This document shows, in pieces, positions 32,843 through 41,733 of a DNA stretch of 64,000 nucleotides; position 1 is the first letter of the stretch, and each line of letters begins with the position of its first letter. The DNA comes from Flintibacter muris. GTDB lineage: Bacteria; Bacillota; Clostridia; Oscillospirales; Oscillospiraceae. The translations under genes were made by a program, and so were the position numbers. The notes below the pieces were generated by a model. It was not told the DNA's origin. It saw only the letters and a list, made by a program, of their open reading frames with translations, and did no database searches. The stretch spans positions 1 to 64,000 of the forward strand of contig NZ_CALPCP010000001.1 in the NCBI RefSeq assembly GCF_943192995.1. The letters are read 5' to 3'.

Positions 32843-33831
32843 AATTGAGTGAAAAAAAGATTGATATGCAAAAGGTGCTGGCGCCGGCGGCGCTGGTCAT
32901 CCTCTATGTGTTCTTCTCCTTTGCCAGCAAGAGCTTTTTTACCCTGGACACCTTTAAGGCTATTCTGGAATCCAGCTATTATATCGGCTTCATGGCCTTC
33001 GGCGTCACCTTTATCATCATCACCGGCGGCATTGACCTGTCTCTGGGCACGGTGATGATGTGCGCGGCCCTGCTGGGCGCGTACACCTTTAAGCAGCTGC
33101 ACTGGCCCCTGGTCGTCTCCCTGCTTGTGGCGATTTTGGTGGGTGCGGGCTTTGGTTTCCTCAACGGCGTGATGGTGGCCAAGCTGAAGCTGCCCCCCTT
33201 TATCGCCACGCTGGGCACCATGATGATGAGCCAGGGCTTTGGCTCCATCATCACCAAGGTGCAGTCCCAGACCTGGCCCACCGCCACCGAGCCTGTGGGC
33301 GGCTGGTTCAAAAAGGTGTTTATCCGCAACGACCTGTTCGGCGTGAAGGGTTTTCCTGTGGGCGTGTTCTGGCTGATTGGCTTCTTTGTTATTGCCGCCC
33401 TGATTCTCCACAAGACCAAGTTCGGCCGCTACGTCTTTGCCATTGGCTCCAATGAGGAGGCCGCCCGCCTCAGCGGCATCAACGTGGACAACTGGAAAAT
33501 CGCCGTTTACACCCTGAGCGGCATCTTTGTGGGCCTGTCCGGCATTATGTACGCCGCCGCCTACACCACCATCACCCCTGGCACCGGCAACGGCCAGGAG
33601 ATGAACGGCATCACCGGTGTGGTGATTGGCGGCACCTCCATGTCCGGCGGCTCGGGCACCATGGTGGGCACCCTGATCGGCGTGTTCATCATGTCCGTGC
33701 TGAAAACCGGCCTGTCCGCCTGCGGCCTCCAGGCCCCCTGGCAGACCTTCTTTACCGGACTGGTGGTAATCGGCGCCGTCCTGCTGGATATCCAGCGCAC
33801 CAAGGCGGCCAACCGGGTGAAGAAGTCCTGA
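32839..33831 (+). CDS. Sugar ABC transporter permease (RbsC type)
   Basis: The product (330 aa) has eight to ten hydrophobic segments and the family signature region GGIDLSLGTVMM (about 58-69). The NGVMVAKLKLPPFIATLGTMMM block follows, and SGINVDNWKIAVYTLSG carries the EAA-like coupling region. It homodimerises in the membrane and binds the RbsA-type ATPase. The ATGA overlap with the upstream gene implies coupled translation. The next gene is 73 bases downstream, after a small intercistronic stem (33840-33848 with 33862-33870). Confidence 0.94.
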   Translation: MKLSEKKIDMQKVLAPAALVILYVFFSFASKSFFTLDTFKAILESSYYIGFMAFGVTFIIITGGIDLSLGTVMMCAALLGAYTFKQLHWPLVVSLLVAILVGAGFGFLNGVMVAKLKLPPFIATLGTMMMSQGFGSIITKVQSQTWPTATEPVGGWFKKVFIRNDLFGVKGFPVGVFWLIGFFVIAALILHKTKFGRYVFAIGSNEEAARLSGINVDNWKIAVYTLSGIFVGLSGIMYAAAYTTITPGTGNGQEMNGITGVVIGGTSMSGGSGTMVGTLIGVFIMSVLKTGLSACGLQAPWQTFFTGLVVIGAVLLDIQRTKAANRVKKS

Positions 33832-33904
33832 GTTTTGGGTATTAAGCGCGGCGCGTCTGTCCGCTTAATAGATATCGAACCGAAAAATTTAAGGAGGAAA
33901 TGTA

Positions 33905-35059
33905 ATGAACAAGAAAAGACTGCTCGCAGCGATCCTGTCCGCGTCCATGGTGCTCGCCTTAGCCGCCTGCGGCGGCGGCGGTGGCGGAGCCGCCTCCAGC
34001 AACCCTGCCACCAGCACCCCTGCCACCAGTACCCCTGCCGCCAGCACCCCTTCTACCGGCGGTGATGAGACCATCTACATCCCCGTTATGGCCAAGGGCT
34101 TCCAGCACCAGTTCTGGCAGGCTGTTAAGGCCGGCGCCGAGGCCGCCGCTACCGACCTGGGCGTGGAGATCTACTTCGACGGCCCCGCCTCTGAGACCGA
34201 GATCGACAAGCAGGTGAACATGGTCAAGACCGAGATGGCCAAGAACCCCAAGGCCATGGCCCTGGCCGCCCTGTCCACCGACGCTGTGAAGGAGATCCTG
34301 GAGGAGTGCGCCGCCAAGGGTATCCCCGTAATCGGCTTTGACTCCGGCGTGCCCGACGACACCAGCGGCGCCGTGAAGGCCACCGCCGCCACCAACAATG
34401 AGGCCGCCGCTGCCATCGCCGCCGAGAAGTTCGGCGAGCACGAGGGCCTGGTTGCCAAGATGCAGGCTGCTACCCCCGACAACCCTGTGGTTATCGGCTG
34501 TATCTCTCAGGATGCCGTCTCCGCCTCCGTTATGGGCCGTACCACCGGCTTTGTGAACAAGATGGCTGAGGTCGCTGAGAAGTATCAGCCCGGCAAGGTC
34601 TCTGTTGAGGGCCACACCATTTGGGAGAAGAAGGTTGCTGATCCCGCTATCATCATCCAGGTTGCCATCTCCGCCACCACTGAGGCTACCGCTGTCCAGA
34701 CCGCCGCCACCTCCCTGCTGGGCACCAAGGGCCTGGCTGCCGTGTTCTGCTCCAACGAGGGTGCTGTGACCGGCTTCCTGGCCGCCGTTTCCGACGGTGA
34801 GGACCTGGCAGAGGGCGGCCGCTACGCCGACCTGGTCGTGGCTGGCTTCGACGCCGGCGCCGCTCAGAAGAACGCCGTCCGTCAGGGCTGGTTCTACGGC
34901 TCCGTCACCCAGGACCCCTACTCCATTGGCTACAACGCCGTTGAGATGGCCTATAAGGCCGCCAAGGGTGAGCCCGTTTCCGACGTGGACACCGGCGCCC
35001 AGTGGTACAATGCCGACAACATTGACGACGAGATGATCGCCCTGCTGGTCTATGACTAA
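33905..35059 (+). CDS. Sugar ABC transporter substrate-binding lipoprotein (RbsB type)
   Basis: The product (384 aa) has a lipoprotein signal (LALAACGGG, Cys about 21), a Thr/Pro/Ala/Ser linker and a periplasmic-binding-protein type 1 fold. It contains YIPVMAKGFQHQFWQAVKAG at the start of the domain, IGFDSGVPDD at the hinge and VVAGFDAGAAQKNAVRQGW near the ligand site, as in rhamnose/xylose/ribose binders. Codon choice is strongly biased to the most common codons (gcc, ctg, aag), which suggests high expression. AAGGAGGAAA precedes the ATG. A strong hairpin follows, so the binding protein can be made in excess of the downstream enzymes. Confidence 0.93.
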   Translation: MNKKRLLAAILSASMVLALAACGGGGGGAASSNPATSTPATSTPAASTPSTGGDETIYIPVMAKGFQHQFWQAVKAGAEAAATDLGVEIYFDGPASETEIDKQVNMVKTEMAKNPKAMALAALSTDAVKEILEECAAKGIPVIGFDSGVPDDTSGAVKATAATNNEAAAAIAAEKFGEHEGLVAKMQAATPDNPVVIGCISQDAVSASVMGRTTGFVNKMAEVAEKYQPGKVSVEGHTIWEKKVADPAIIIQVAISATTEATAVQTAATSLLGTKGLAAVFCSNEGAVTGFLAAVSDGEDLAEGGRYADLVVAGFDAGAAQKNAVRQGWFYGSVTQDPYSIGYNAVEMAYKAAKGEPVSDVDTGAQWYNADNIDDEMIALLVYD

Positions 35060-35102
35060 TCTAAGGCTGAATATCATTTGATTTTCAGGCTGAAGCAATT
35101 CC

Positions 35103-35137
35103 GGCCGGCGCCGCAGCCTCTGCGGCGCCGGCCTTTT
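35103..35137 (+). terminator. Terminator after the binding-protein gene
   Basis: Perfect 13-base GC-rich arms 35103-35115 and 35121-35133 with a five-base loop, followed by TTTTAAA. Probably partial, since the kinase and dehydrogenase genes downstream on the same strand have no clear promoter of their own. Confidence 0.85.
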
Positions 35138-35189
35138 AAATGGCGCGGCGGCGCGCCGACATACTGCTCCGAACAGGAGGATATTGCCT

Positions 35190-36665
35190 ATGACACGCAA
35201 CATGATTGCCTTTGACCTGGGTGCCAGCAACGGCCGGGCCATCCTGGGCCGATTTGACGGACAGCGCCTGGAGATGCGGGAGCTGCACCGGTTTGAAAAC
35301 AATTACGTCGAAATGAATGGGGTGTTCTACTGGGACACGCCCTATCTATACAGCCAGCTGAAGCAGGGACTGCTGGCCTTCCGCCAGGGGGGCTTTGGCC
35401 AGCTGGACTCCTTCGGTATTGACACCTGGGGGGTGGACTTCGGCCTGCTGGACAAAAACGGCCACCTGGCCGGGGTGCCCCGGTCCTACCGGCTGGGGGT
35501 GCAGGAGGACGTGGACGCGGTGACCGCCAAAATTCCGGCGGAGGAGCTCTACCGCCGCAGCGGCATTGATCCCTCCCTCACCTTTAATACCCTCTACCAG
35601 CTCCACCGCCGCCAGCGGGAGGGGGACGGGGCGCTGGAGATTGCGGACAAGCTGCTGCTCACCCCGGACCTGCTGGGCTACTTTCTCACCGGCGCGGTGG
35701 GCACAGAGTATACCATCGCCACCACCACCCAGCTCTACAACCCCACCGCCCGGGACTGGGACTGGGAGACCATTGACCAGCTGGGCCTGCCCCGGCACAT
35801 CTTTACCCCGATTCAGCCCAGCGGCACTATCCGGGGCCAACTGCGCCCGGAGCTGTGCCAGGAGCTGGGGCTGAACCCCGCCGCCTTTGTGGCGGTGGGC
35901 AGTCACGACACCGCCTCCTCTGTGGCGGCCATTCCCGGGCAGGGCAGCTTTGCCTTCTGCTCCAGCGGCACCTGGTCCCTCTTCGGAGTGGAGACAGACC
36001 GGCCTGTGCTGGAGCTGGGGGCCGGCTCCGGCTTCTCAAACGAGGGCACCATCCAGGGCGGCTTCCGGCCTTTGAAAAACATCATTGGCCTGTGGATTAT
36101 CCAGGAGTGCCGCCGGGACTGGCAGAAGGAGGGCAAGGACCTGTCCTGGGACGACATTGTCAACGAGGCCCGGGGGGCCGCTCCCCTGCGCTCCATCATT
36201 GACACCGACGCCCCCGAGTTTTACGCCGGCGGGGACATGGTGAGAAAAATCCGGGACTACTGCGCCCGGACCGGCCAGAGCGTTCCGGAGACGGTGGGTG
36301 AAATTGCCCGGTGCGCCTACGAGTCGCTGGCCCTGAAGTACCGCAAGGCCCTGGAGGGGCTGGAGGGGCTGGAGGAGATGAAGGGCGAAGCCATCCAGTC
36401 CCTGAACATTGTGGGGGGCGGAATTCAAAACAAGCTGCTCAACCAGATGGCGGCGGACGCCACCGGGCGGACTGTGGTTACCGGTCCTATCGAGGGGGCG
36501 GCTATGGGCAATCTGCTCACCCAGGCCATGGCTTTGGGGGATATCAAAGACCTGGAGGAGCTGCGTCAGATCGTGCGCGGCACGGTGGAGGTGGACACCT
36601 ACACGCCCAACCACAGCCCGGAGTGGGAACAGGCCTATCGCAAATTGGAATCCATGATGAAATGA
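35190..36665 (+). CDS. rhaB: FGGY-family sugar kinase, rhamnulokinase-like
   Basis: The product (491 aa) has the FGGY kinase fold: ATP-site DLGASNGRAIL (9-19), FGIDTWGVDFGLLD and the second-domain signature GSHDTASSVAAIPG, then IVGGGIQNKLLNQMAAD near the C-terminus. Overall it resembles RhaB (L-rhamnulokinase) more than E. coli FucK. In this fuc locus it most likely phosphorylates L-fuculose, but rhamnulose or another ketose is possible. ATG 35190 is supported by AGGAGG 9 bases upstream; a TTG two codons earlier is less likely. It begins the enzyme block after the importer and is followed 13 bases later by an SDR. Confidence 0.82.
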   Translation: MTRNMIAFDLGASNGRAILGRFDGQRLEMRELHRFENNYVEMNGVFYWDTPYLYSQLKQGLLAFRQGGFGQLDSFGIDTWGVDFGLLDKNGHLAGVPRSYRLGVQEDVDAVTAKIPAEELYRRSGIDPSLTFNTLYQLHRRQREGDGALEIADKLLLTPDLLGYFLTGAVGTEYTIATTTQLYNPTARDWDWETIDQLGLPRHIFTPIQPSGTIRGQLRPELCQELGLNPAAFVAVGSHDTASSVAAIPGQGSFAFCSSGTWSLFGVETDRPVLELGAGSGFSNEGTIQGGFRPLKNIIGLWIIQECRRDWQKEGKDLSWDDIVNEARGAAPLRSIIDTDAPEFYAGGDMVRKIRDYCARTGQSVPETVGEIARCAYESLALKYRKALEGLEGLEEMKGEAIQSLNIVGGGIQNKLLNQMAADATGRTVVTGPIEGAAMGNLLTQAMALGDIKDLEELRQIVRGTVEVDTYTPNHSPEWEQAYRKLESMMK

Positions 36666-36678
36666 GAGGTGTACGGCA

Positions 36679-37557
36679 GTGAGTGTAGATATGACAAAGT
36701 GGCAGGAGCTGGCAAAGGAGCGTATCCATGACCGCCCTGCGGGGACCGGCCGTCTGGCGGGGAAAATCGCCATTGTCACCGGTGCGGCCCAGGGGTTTGG
36801 CAAGGGGATCGCGGAGGAGCTGTATAAAGAGGGATGCACCGTGGTGATCGCCGACATGAACCAGCCTCTGGCCGAGACGGTGGCCCGGGAGCTGGGGGAG
36901 CGGGCCTGCGCCATCCCGGTAAATGTGTCTGATGAGGAGAGCGTGGCCAGCATGGTGGCCCAGACAGTGGAGAGGTACGGCGGGCTGGACCTGATGCTGG
37001 CCAACGCCGGCGTGGTCCGCTCCGGCCCTCTGGCCACCTTTGAGAAGAAGGATATGGAGTTTGTCACCTCCATCAACTATACGGGCCTGTTCCTGTGCTG
37101 CAAGTACGCGGCCATCATCATGCAGGCCCAGCACGAGGCGGACCCGCAGGCCATGTTTGATATCATTGCCATGTCCTCCAAGTCGGGCCTGGTAGGCTCC
37201 AACAAGAATTTTGCCTACGCCGGGTCCAAGTTTGGCTCTATCGGCCTGGTGCAGAGCTTTGCTCTGGAGCTGTGCGCCTGCAACATCAAGGTCAACGCCA
37301 TCTGCCCCGGCAACTACCTGGACGGCCCCCTGTGGACCGATCCGGTAAAGGGGCTGTTTGTCCAGTACCTGGAGGACGGCAAGGTGCCCGGGGCCAAGAC
37401 GGTGGAGGATGTCCGCCGGTTTTACGAGGCCAAGGTGCCCATGAACCGGGGCTGCCTGCCCCTGGACGTGGCGAGGGCTGTGATGTACTGCGTGGAACAG
37501 CAGTATGAGACCGGCCAGGCCATCCCCGTCACCGGCGGCCAGGTTATGCTGGCATAA
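36679..37557 (+). CDS. Short-chain dehydrogenase/reductase
   Basis: The product (292 aa) is a classical SDR with a 27-residue N-terminal extension. It has the cofactor motif TGAAQGFGKG (Rossmann TGxxxGxG), NAGVV, the catalytic Ser of MSSKSG, YAGSKFG (Tyr-x-x-x-Lys, with Ala-Gly-Ser between) and CPGNYLDGP after the active site. The GFG form and Asp after strand 2 (IADMN) suggest NAD+ rather than NADP+. It is similar to sorbitol-6-phosphate-type dehydrogenases. The start is GTG with GAGGTG upstream; an ATG four codons later is possible. It is probably involved in oxidation or reduction of the ketose or its phosphate. Confidence 0.85.
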   Translation: MSVDMTKWQELAKERIHDRPAGTGRLAGKIAIVTGAAQGFGKGIAEELYKEGCTVVIADMNQPLAETVARELGERACAIPVNVSDEESVASMVAQTVERYGGLDLMLANAGVVRSGPLATFEKKDMEFVTSINYTGLFLCCKYAAIIMQAQHEADPQAMFDIIAMSSKSGLVGSNKNFAYAGSKFGSIGLVQSFALELCACNIKVNAICPGNYLDGPLWTDPVKGLFVQYLEDGKVPGAKTVEDVRRFYEAKVPMNRGCLPLDVARAVMYCVEQQYETGQAIPVTGGQVMLA

Positions 37558-37566
37558 GGAGCGGCC

Positions 37567-38736
37567 ATGATTGACATTGAAATTCTAAAGCAGCTCAACG
37601 CCCCCACCCGGGAGGAGCGGCTGGCCAACCTGAAAACCGTGCTGGCCGGGACAAAATTTCCCCCCACGGTGCCCCAGTACATCAACAACCATATCCACAC
37701 CACCTACTCCTTCTCCCCCTACTCCCCCACGGCGGCGGTGTACGCCGCCCGGATGGAAGGGCTGTGTACAGCGGGCATCGTGGACCACGACTCTATCGCT
37801 GGAGCGGAAGAGTTTCTGGCGGCGGCGGAGCTGGCGGGCATGCCCGCCACTGTGGGTATGGAGTGCCGTGTGTCATTGAAGGGCACCCGCCTGGAGGGCC
37901 GGCGCACCAATAACCCGGATCAGGCGGGAATCAGCTATATGACCATCCAGTCGGTGCCCCACGACAAGTTCCCCGTGCTGGACCGGTTTTTTGCCCTCTA
38001 CCGGGAGGCGAGACATGTCCGCAACCGGAATATGACGGCCAACATTAACGCCCTGCTGCCCGGTATCGGCCTGGACTACGACCGGGACGTGCTCCCGCTG
38101 TCCCTGGCCCGGGAGGGGGGCGGGACCACCGAGCGCCACCTGATGTATGCCCTGGCCCAAAAGCTGGTGGAGCAGACCGGAAAAGGGAGCGCTATGGCGC
38201 AGCGGCTGTCCGGCTTGGGCATCACCCTGTCGGACAAGCAGCGGGCCCAGCTGGAGGACACTGAATACCCCTTTTACGAGTACGATCTGCTGGGCATCCT
38301 CAAGGGGGCCTTTGTGGGCAGAGTTTATGTGGACGCAGATGAGGAGTGCCCACCGCTGTCCCGGGTGGTGGAGCTGTGCCGGGAGACGGACGCCTGCTTG
38401 TGCTACCCCTACCTGGGAGATGTGGTGGACAGCGTCACCGGGGATAAAAAGGCGCAGAAATTTGAGGACAGCTACCTGGAGGATGTGTTCCTGTGCATGA
38501 AGGAGGAGGGGGTCTGGGCGGTCACCTATATGCCCACCCGAAATACCTCCGCCCAGCTGGAGCGGCTGCGGAAGCTGTGCGAGAAATACGGCATGTTCCA
38601 GGTCTCCGGAGAGGATATCAACTCCCCACGGCAGAGCTTTATTACACAGATTATGGAGGACCCCCGGTTCCAGAATCTGATCGACGCCACCTGGAAGCTT
38701 ATTGAGCACGAAAAGACCGGGGCGGCGCTGCGCTGA
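37567..38736 (+). CDS. PHP-domain metal-dependent hydrolase
   Basis: The product (389 aa) carries a PHP (polymerase and histidinol phosphatase) domain. It shows NNHIHTTYSFSPYSP (first metal motif HxH, about 41-55), GIVDHDSIAGAEEF (DHD, about 74-87) and MECRV as later ligand block. The C-terminal part closes with VSGEDINSPRQ, another likely metal ligand set. PHP enzymes usually cleave phosphate esters, and here the substrate may be a sugar phosphate from the same pathway. It sits 9 bases after the SDR and 35 before the dehydrogenase gene. No biochemical role can be read from sequence, and PHP proteins are not standard parts of fucose pathways. Confidence 0.8.
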   Translation: MIDIEILKQLNAPTREERLANLKTVLAGTKFPPTVPQYINNHIHTTYSFSPYSPTAAVYAARMEGLCTAGIVDHDSIAGAEEFLAAAELAGMPATVGMECRVSLKGTRLEGRRTNNPDQAGISYMTIQSVPHDKFPVLDRFFALYREARHVRNRNMTANINALLPGIGLDYDRDVLPLSLAREGGGTTERHLMYALAQKLVEQTGKGSAMAQRLSGLGITLSDKQRAQLEDTEYPFYEYDLLGILKGAFVGRVYVDADEECPPLSRVVELCRETDACLCYPYLGDVVDSVTGDKKAQKFEDSYLEDVFLCMKEEGVWAVTYMPTRNTSAQLERLRKLCEKYGMFQVSGEDINSPRQSFITQIMEDPRFQNLIDATWKLIEHEKTGAALR

Positions 38737-38771
38737 AAGTCCCGGCCATGAAACAGAAGGAGGAATGCGTG

Positions 38772-40031
38772 ATGAATACCAAAGCCGTGCGGCTTTACGG
38801 CAAAATGGACCTGCGGTTGGAGGAGATGGCCCTGCCCGAGGTGGGCCCCGACGACGTGCAGGTGAAGATTATTTCCGACAGCGTGTGCATGTCCACCCAC
38901 AAGGCGGCCCTGGAGGGGGAGGATCACAAGCGGGTGCCCAACAACGTGGCGGACCACCCGGTGATTGTGGGCCATGAGTTTTGCGGCGACATTATCGCCG
39001 TGGGGGAAAACTGGAAGGACAAATATAAGGTGGGGGACAAATTTGTGATCCAGCCCGCCCACTACTACAAGGGCTCCCAGGACGCTCCCGGCTACTCCTA
39101 CCCCTATTGCGGCGGCTCCTCCCAGTACGCCAACATCCCCATTGAGACCCTGATTATGGACTGCTTGATCCCCTACAGCTCAGATACCTATTTTTACGGC
39201 TCCCTGGCCGAGCCGGTGTGCTGTGTGGTGGGGACCTTCCATGCCATGTACCACACCAAGGGCGGCTCCTATGTCCACGAGATGGGCATCAAGGAGGGGG
39301 GCAAGATGGCCCTGCTGGCCTCGGTGGGCCCCATGGGCCTGGGCGCTATTGATTACGCCCTCCACTGTGACCGCCGGCCCTCCCTGCTGGTGGTAACCGA
39401 CATTGACGACGCCAGGCTGAAACGGGCGGAGTCCATCTTCACCGTGGAGGAGGCCAAAAAGCAGGGCGTGGAGCTGCACTATGTCAACACCCGAATGGAG
39501 AACGCCACCGAATATCTGCGGGAGCTGTCGGGCGGTACGGGCTATGACGACGTAATCTGCTTTGCCCCCGTCAAGCCGGTGGTGGAGCAGGCCGGCGATA
39601 TTCTGGGCTTTGACGGCTGCCTCAACTTCTTCGCCGGACCTACCGACTCTAAGTTTAAGGCGGAGTTCAACTGGTACAATGTCCACTATCTGTATACCCA
39701 TGTGGTAGGTACCTCCGGCGGCAACAGCGACGATTTACGGGAGGCGGTGGAGCTGATGAACGCCGGCAGGCTGAACCCGGCGGCCATGGTCACCCATATC
39801 GGCGGGCTGAACACCGTGGTGGACACCGTGTGCAGCCTGCCCAAAATCCCCGGCGGCAAAAAGCTGATCTACAACCACATTGACCTGCCCCTCACTGCCA
39901 TTGACGACTTTGAGGAGAAGGGCAAAGAGGACCCGCTGTTCGCCGAGCTGGATAAGCTGTGCAAGGCCCACAACGGCCTGTGGAATCCGGAGGCGGAGAA
40001 GTATCTGCTGGCCCACGCCAAGGCGATTTAA
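38772..40031 (+). CDS. Zinc-binding dehydrogenase, L-sorbose-1-phosphate reductase-like
   Basis: This 419-aa medium-chain dehydrogenase has GHEFCGDIIAVG (about 67-78) with the metal ligands, a Rossmann motif in ASVGPMGLGAIDYALHC (about 175-191) and TDIDDARLKRAE as the cofactor-binding turn. It lacks the four-Cys structural zinc loop of ordinary alcohol dehydrogenases and is closest in layout to SorE-type L-sorbose-1-phosphate reductases. It may reduce or oxidise a ketose 1-phosphate. ATG 38772 is supported by GAAGGAGG; the frame extends eight codons further upstream. Confidence 0.83.
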   Translation: MNTKAVRLYGKMDLRLEEMALPEVGPDDVQVKIISDSVCMSTHKAALEGEDHKRVPNNVADHPVIVGHEFCGDIIAVGENWKDKYKVGDKFVIQPAHYYKGSQDAPGYSYPYCGGSSQYANIPIETLIMDCLIPYSSDTYFYGSLAEPVCCVVGTFHAMYHTKGGSYVHEMGIKEGGKMALLASVGPMGLGAIDYALHCDRRPSLLVVTDIDDARLKRAESIFTVEEAKKQGVELHYVNTRMENATEYLRELSGGTGYDDVICFAPVKPVVEQAGDILGFDGCLNFFAGPTDSKFKAEFNWYNVHYLYTHVVGTSGGNSDDLREAVELMNAGRLNPAAMVTHIGGLNTVVDTVCSLPKIPGGKKLIYNHIDLPLTAIDDFEEKGKEDPLFAELDKLCKAHNGLWNPEAEKYLLAHAKAI

Positions 40032-40037
40032 AAAACA

Positions 40038-40063
40038 TTTCCCCGCCCGGCTGGGCGGGGAAA
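40038..40063 (+). terminator. Intercistronic hairpin before the second FGGY kinase
   Basis: Perfect 11-base arms 40038-40048 and 40053-40063 with a four-base loop but no T run after it; likely a processing or attenuation stem. Confidence 0.5.
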
Positions 40064-40085
40064 CTCAAATAAAGGGGGAATTTCC

Positions 40086-41663
40086 ATGAAACCTGATCTG
40101 GAGCGGGCGGTGCTGGGGCTGGAACTGGGCTCCACCCGAATCAAGGCTGTTCTGATTGACGAGGAGCACCGGCCTGTCGCCTCCGGGGACTACGTCTGGG
40201 AGAACAGGCTGGAAAACGGCATATGGACCTACAGCCTGGAGGAGGTTGTAACAGGAATCCGGGCCTGCTATCAGGCCCTGGCCGGCGACGTGGAGCGGAA
40301 ATTCGGGCAGCGCCCCCGGCGCTTCGCCGCCATGGGCATCTCAGGCATGATGCACGGCTATCTGGTCTTTGATCGGGCCGGGGAACTGCTGGTTCCCTTC
40401 CGCACCTGGCGCAATACCATCACGGGGCAGGCGGCGGCGGAGCTGACAGAAAAGTTTCAGTTCAATATCCCCCAGCGCTGGTCCATTGCCCATCTGTATC
40501 AGGCAATCCTCAATGGGGAGGAGCATGTGAAGGATGTGGACCTGCTCACCACCCTGAGCGGCTACATCCACCTGCACCTGACGGGCCGGAATGTGGTGGG
40601 CGTGGGGGAGGCCTCGGGCATGTTCCCTTACGATCAAAAAATCGGGGATTTTTCTCCCCGCCATGTGGAGCTGTTTGACAATCTGATAGCTGGCCGGGGC
40701 TGCCCCTGGAAGCTGCGGGACATTCTCCCCGGCGTCCTGCCCGCCGGGGCGGAGGCGGGGGTGCTGACGGCGGAGGGGGCCGCCCTGCTGGACGAGAGCG
40801 GCCTGCTGGAGCCGGGCATCCCGATGTGTCCCCCGGAGGGGGACGCGGGCACCGGCATGGCGGCCACCGGTGCGGTGCTGCCCCGGACGGGGAGCATCTC
40901 GGCGGGGACCTCCTCCTTTGCTCTTTTGGTGCTGGAGCGGGAGCTGAAGGGCTGTTACCCGGAAATCGACGTGGTAGCCACCCCTTCGGGCAGGCCGGTG
41001 GCCATGGCCCACACCAACACCTGCACCTCTGACGCGGACGCCTGGGTGCGGCTCTTCGCCCAGTTTTACCAGGCCATGGGGCACGAGGCGGATCTGGGGA
41101 AGCTGTTCCCCAAGCTGTTCGGATTGGCTCTGGAAGGGGAAGCGGACTGCGGCGGGCTGGTAAGCTTCAACTACTTCTCCGGGGAGCCCGTCACCCGGAC
41201 GGAGGCGGGCCGGCCCATGTTTGCCCGATTGCCTGACAGCCGTTTTACCCTGGCCAACTTTATGCGGGCCCAGCTCTATGGCGCGGTGGCCACCTTGAAG
41301 CTGGGTATCGACCTGCTGGTTGAGCGGGAGCATGTGGAGACCGACCGGCTGCTGGGCCACGGCGGCTTCTTCAAGACAGAGGGGGTGGGACGGCAGATCA
41401 TGGCTGACGCCCTGGGCGTGCCTATCACCACTATGAAAACCGCCGGGGAGGGCGGCCCCTGGGGGATGGCTCTGCTGGCCGCCTACATGGCGCGGAAAGA
41501 GACGGGGGAGACCATGGAGGATTATTTCACTCAGAGGGTCTTCCGCAGCGCGGAGAGCCAGAGCTCCCTGCCTGATCCCGCTGGGAGGGCCGGATTTGCG
41601 GCCTTCCTCAAACGCTACACCGCCTGCCTGAGCGCGGAGCGGGCGCTGGCCGCAATGGAATAA
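40086..41663 (+). CDS. FGGY-family carbohydrate kinase, second
   Basis: The product (525 aa) is a second FGGY kinase. It has GLELGSTRIKAVLID (12-26), MGISGMMHGYLVFD and SAGTSSFALL in the C-terminal domain, and HGGFFKTEGVGRQIMADALG and AGEGGPWGMALLAAY as the ATP-binding end. The two FGGY proteins in this locus are not close copies; this one resembles L-ribulokinase/xylulokinase-like members. It may phosphorylate a second ketose, such as L-xylulose or a keto form produced by the SDR or SorE-like dehydrogenase. It is last in the operon, with AAAGGGGGAA before its ATG and a terminator after it. Confidence 0.85.
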   Translation: MKPDLERAVLGLELGSTRIKAVLIDEEHRPVASGDYVWENRLENGIWTYSLEEVVTGIRACYQALAGDVERKFGQRPRRFAAMGISGMMHGYLVFDRAGELLVPFRTWRNTITGQAAAELTEKFQFNIPQRWSIAHLYQAILNGEEHVKDVDLLTTLSGYIHLHLTGRNVVGVGEASGMFPYDQKIGDFSPRHVELFDNLIAGRGCPWKLRDILPGVLPAGAEAGVLTAEGAALLDESGLLEPGIPMCPPEGDAGTGMAATGAVLPRTGSISAGTSSFALLVLERELKGCYPEIDVVATPSGRPVAMAHTNTCTSDADAWVRLFAQFYQAMGHEADLGKLFPKLFGLALEGEADCGGLVSFNYFSGEPVTRTEAGRPMFARLPDSRFTLANFMRAQLYGAVATLKLGIDLLVEREHVETDRLLGHGGFFKTEGVGRQIMADALGVPITTMKTAGEGGPWGMALLAAYMARKETGETMEDYFTQRVFRSAESQSSLPDPAGRAGFAAFLKRYTACLSAERALAAME

Positions 41664-41668
41664 AAGAA

Positions 41669-41705
41669 CGGGTTCCCGGTTTTAACCGGGAACCCGCTGT
41701 TTTCC
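41669..41705 (+). terminator. Terminator of the sugar operon
   Basis: Arms CGGGTTCCCGGTT (41669-41681) and AACCGGGAACCCG (41684-41696) are complementary; the inner pairs open to form the loop. CTGTTTTCC follows. It lies between convergent genes. Confidence 0.8.
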
Positions 41706-41733
41706 TGGAAAATAGGGCGGCCGAAGGGGAAAG

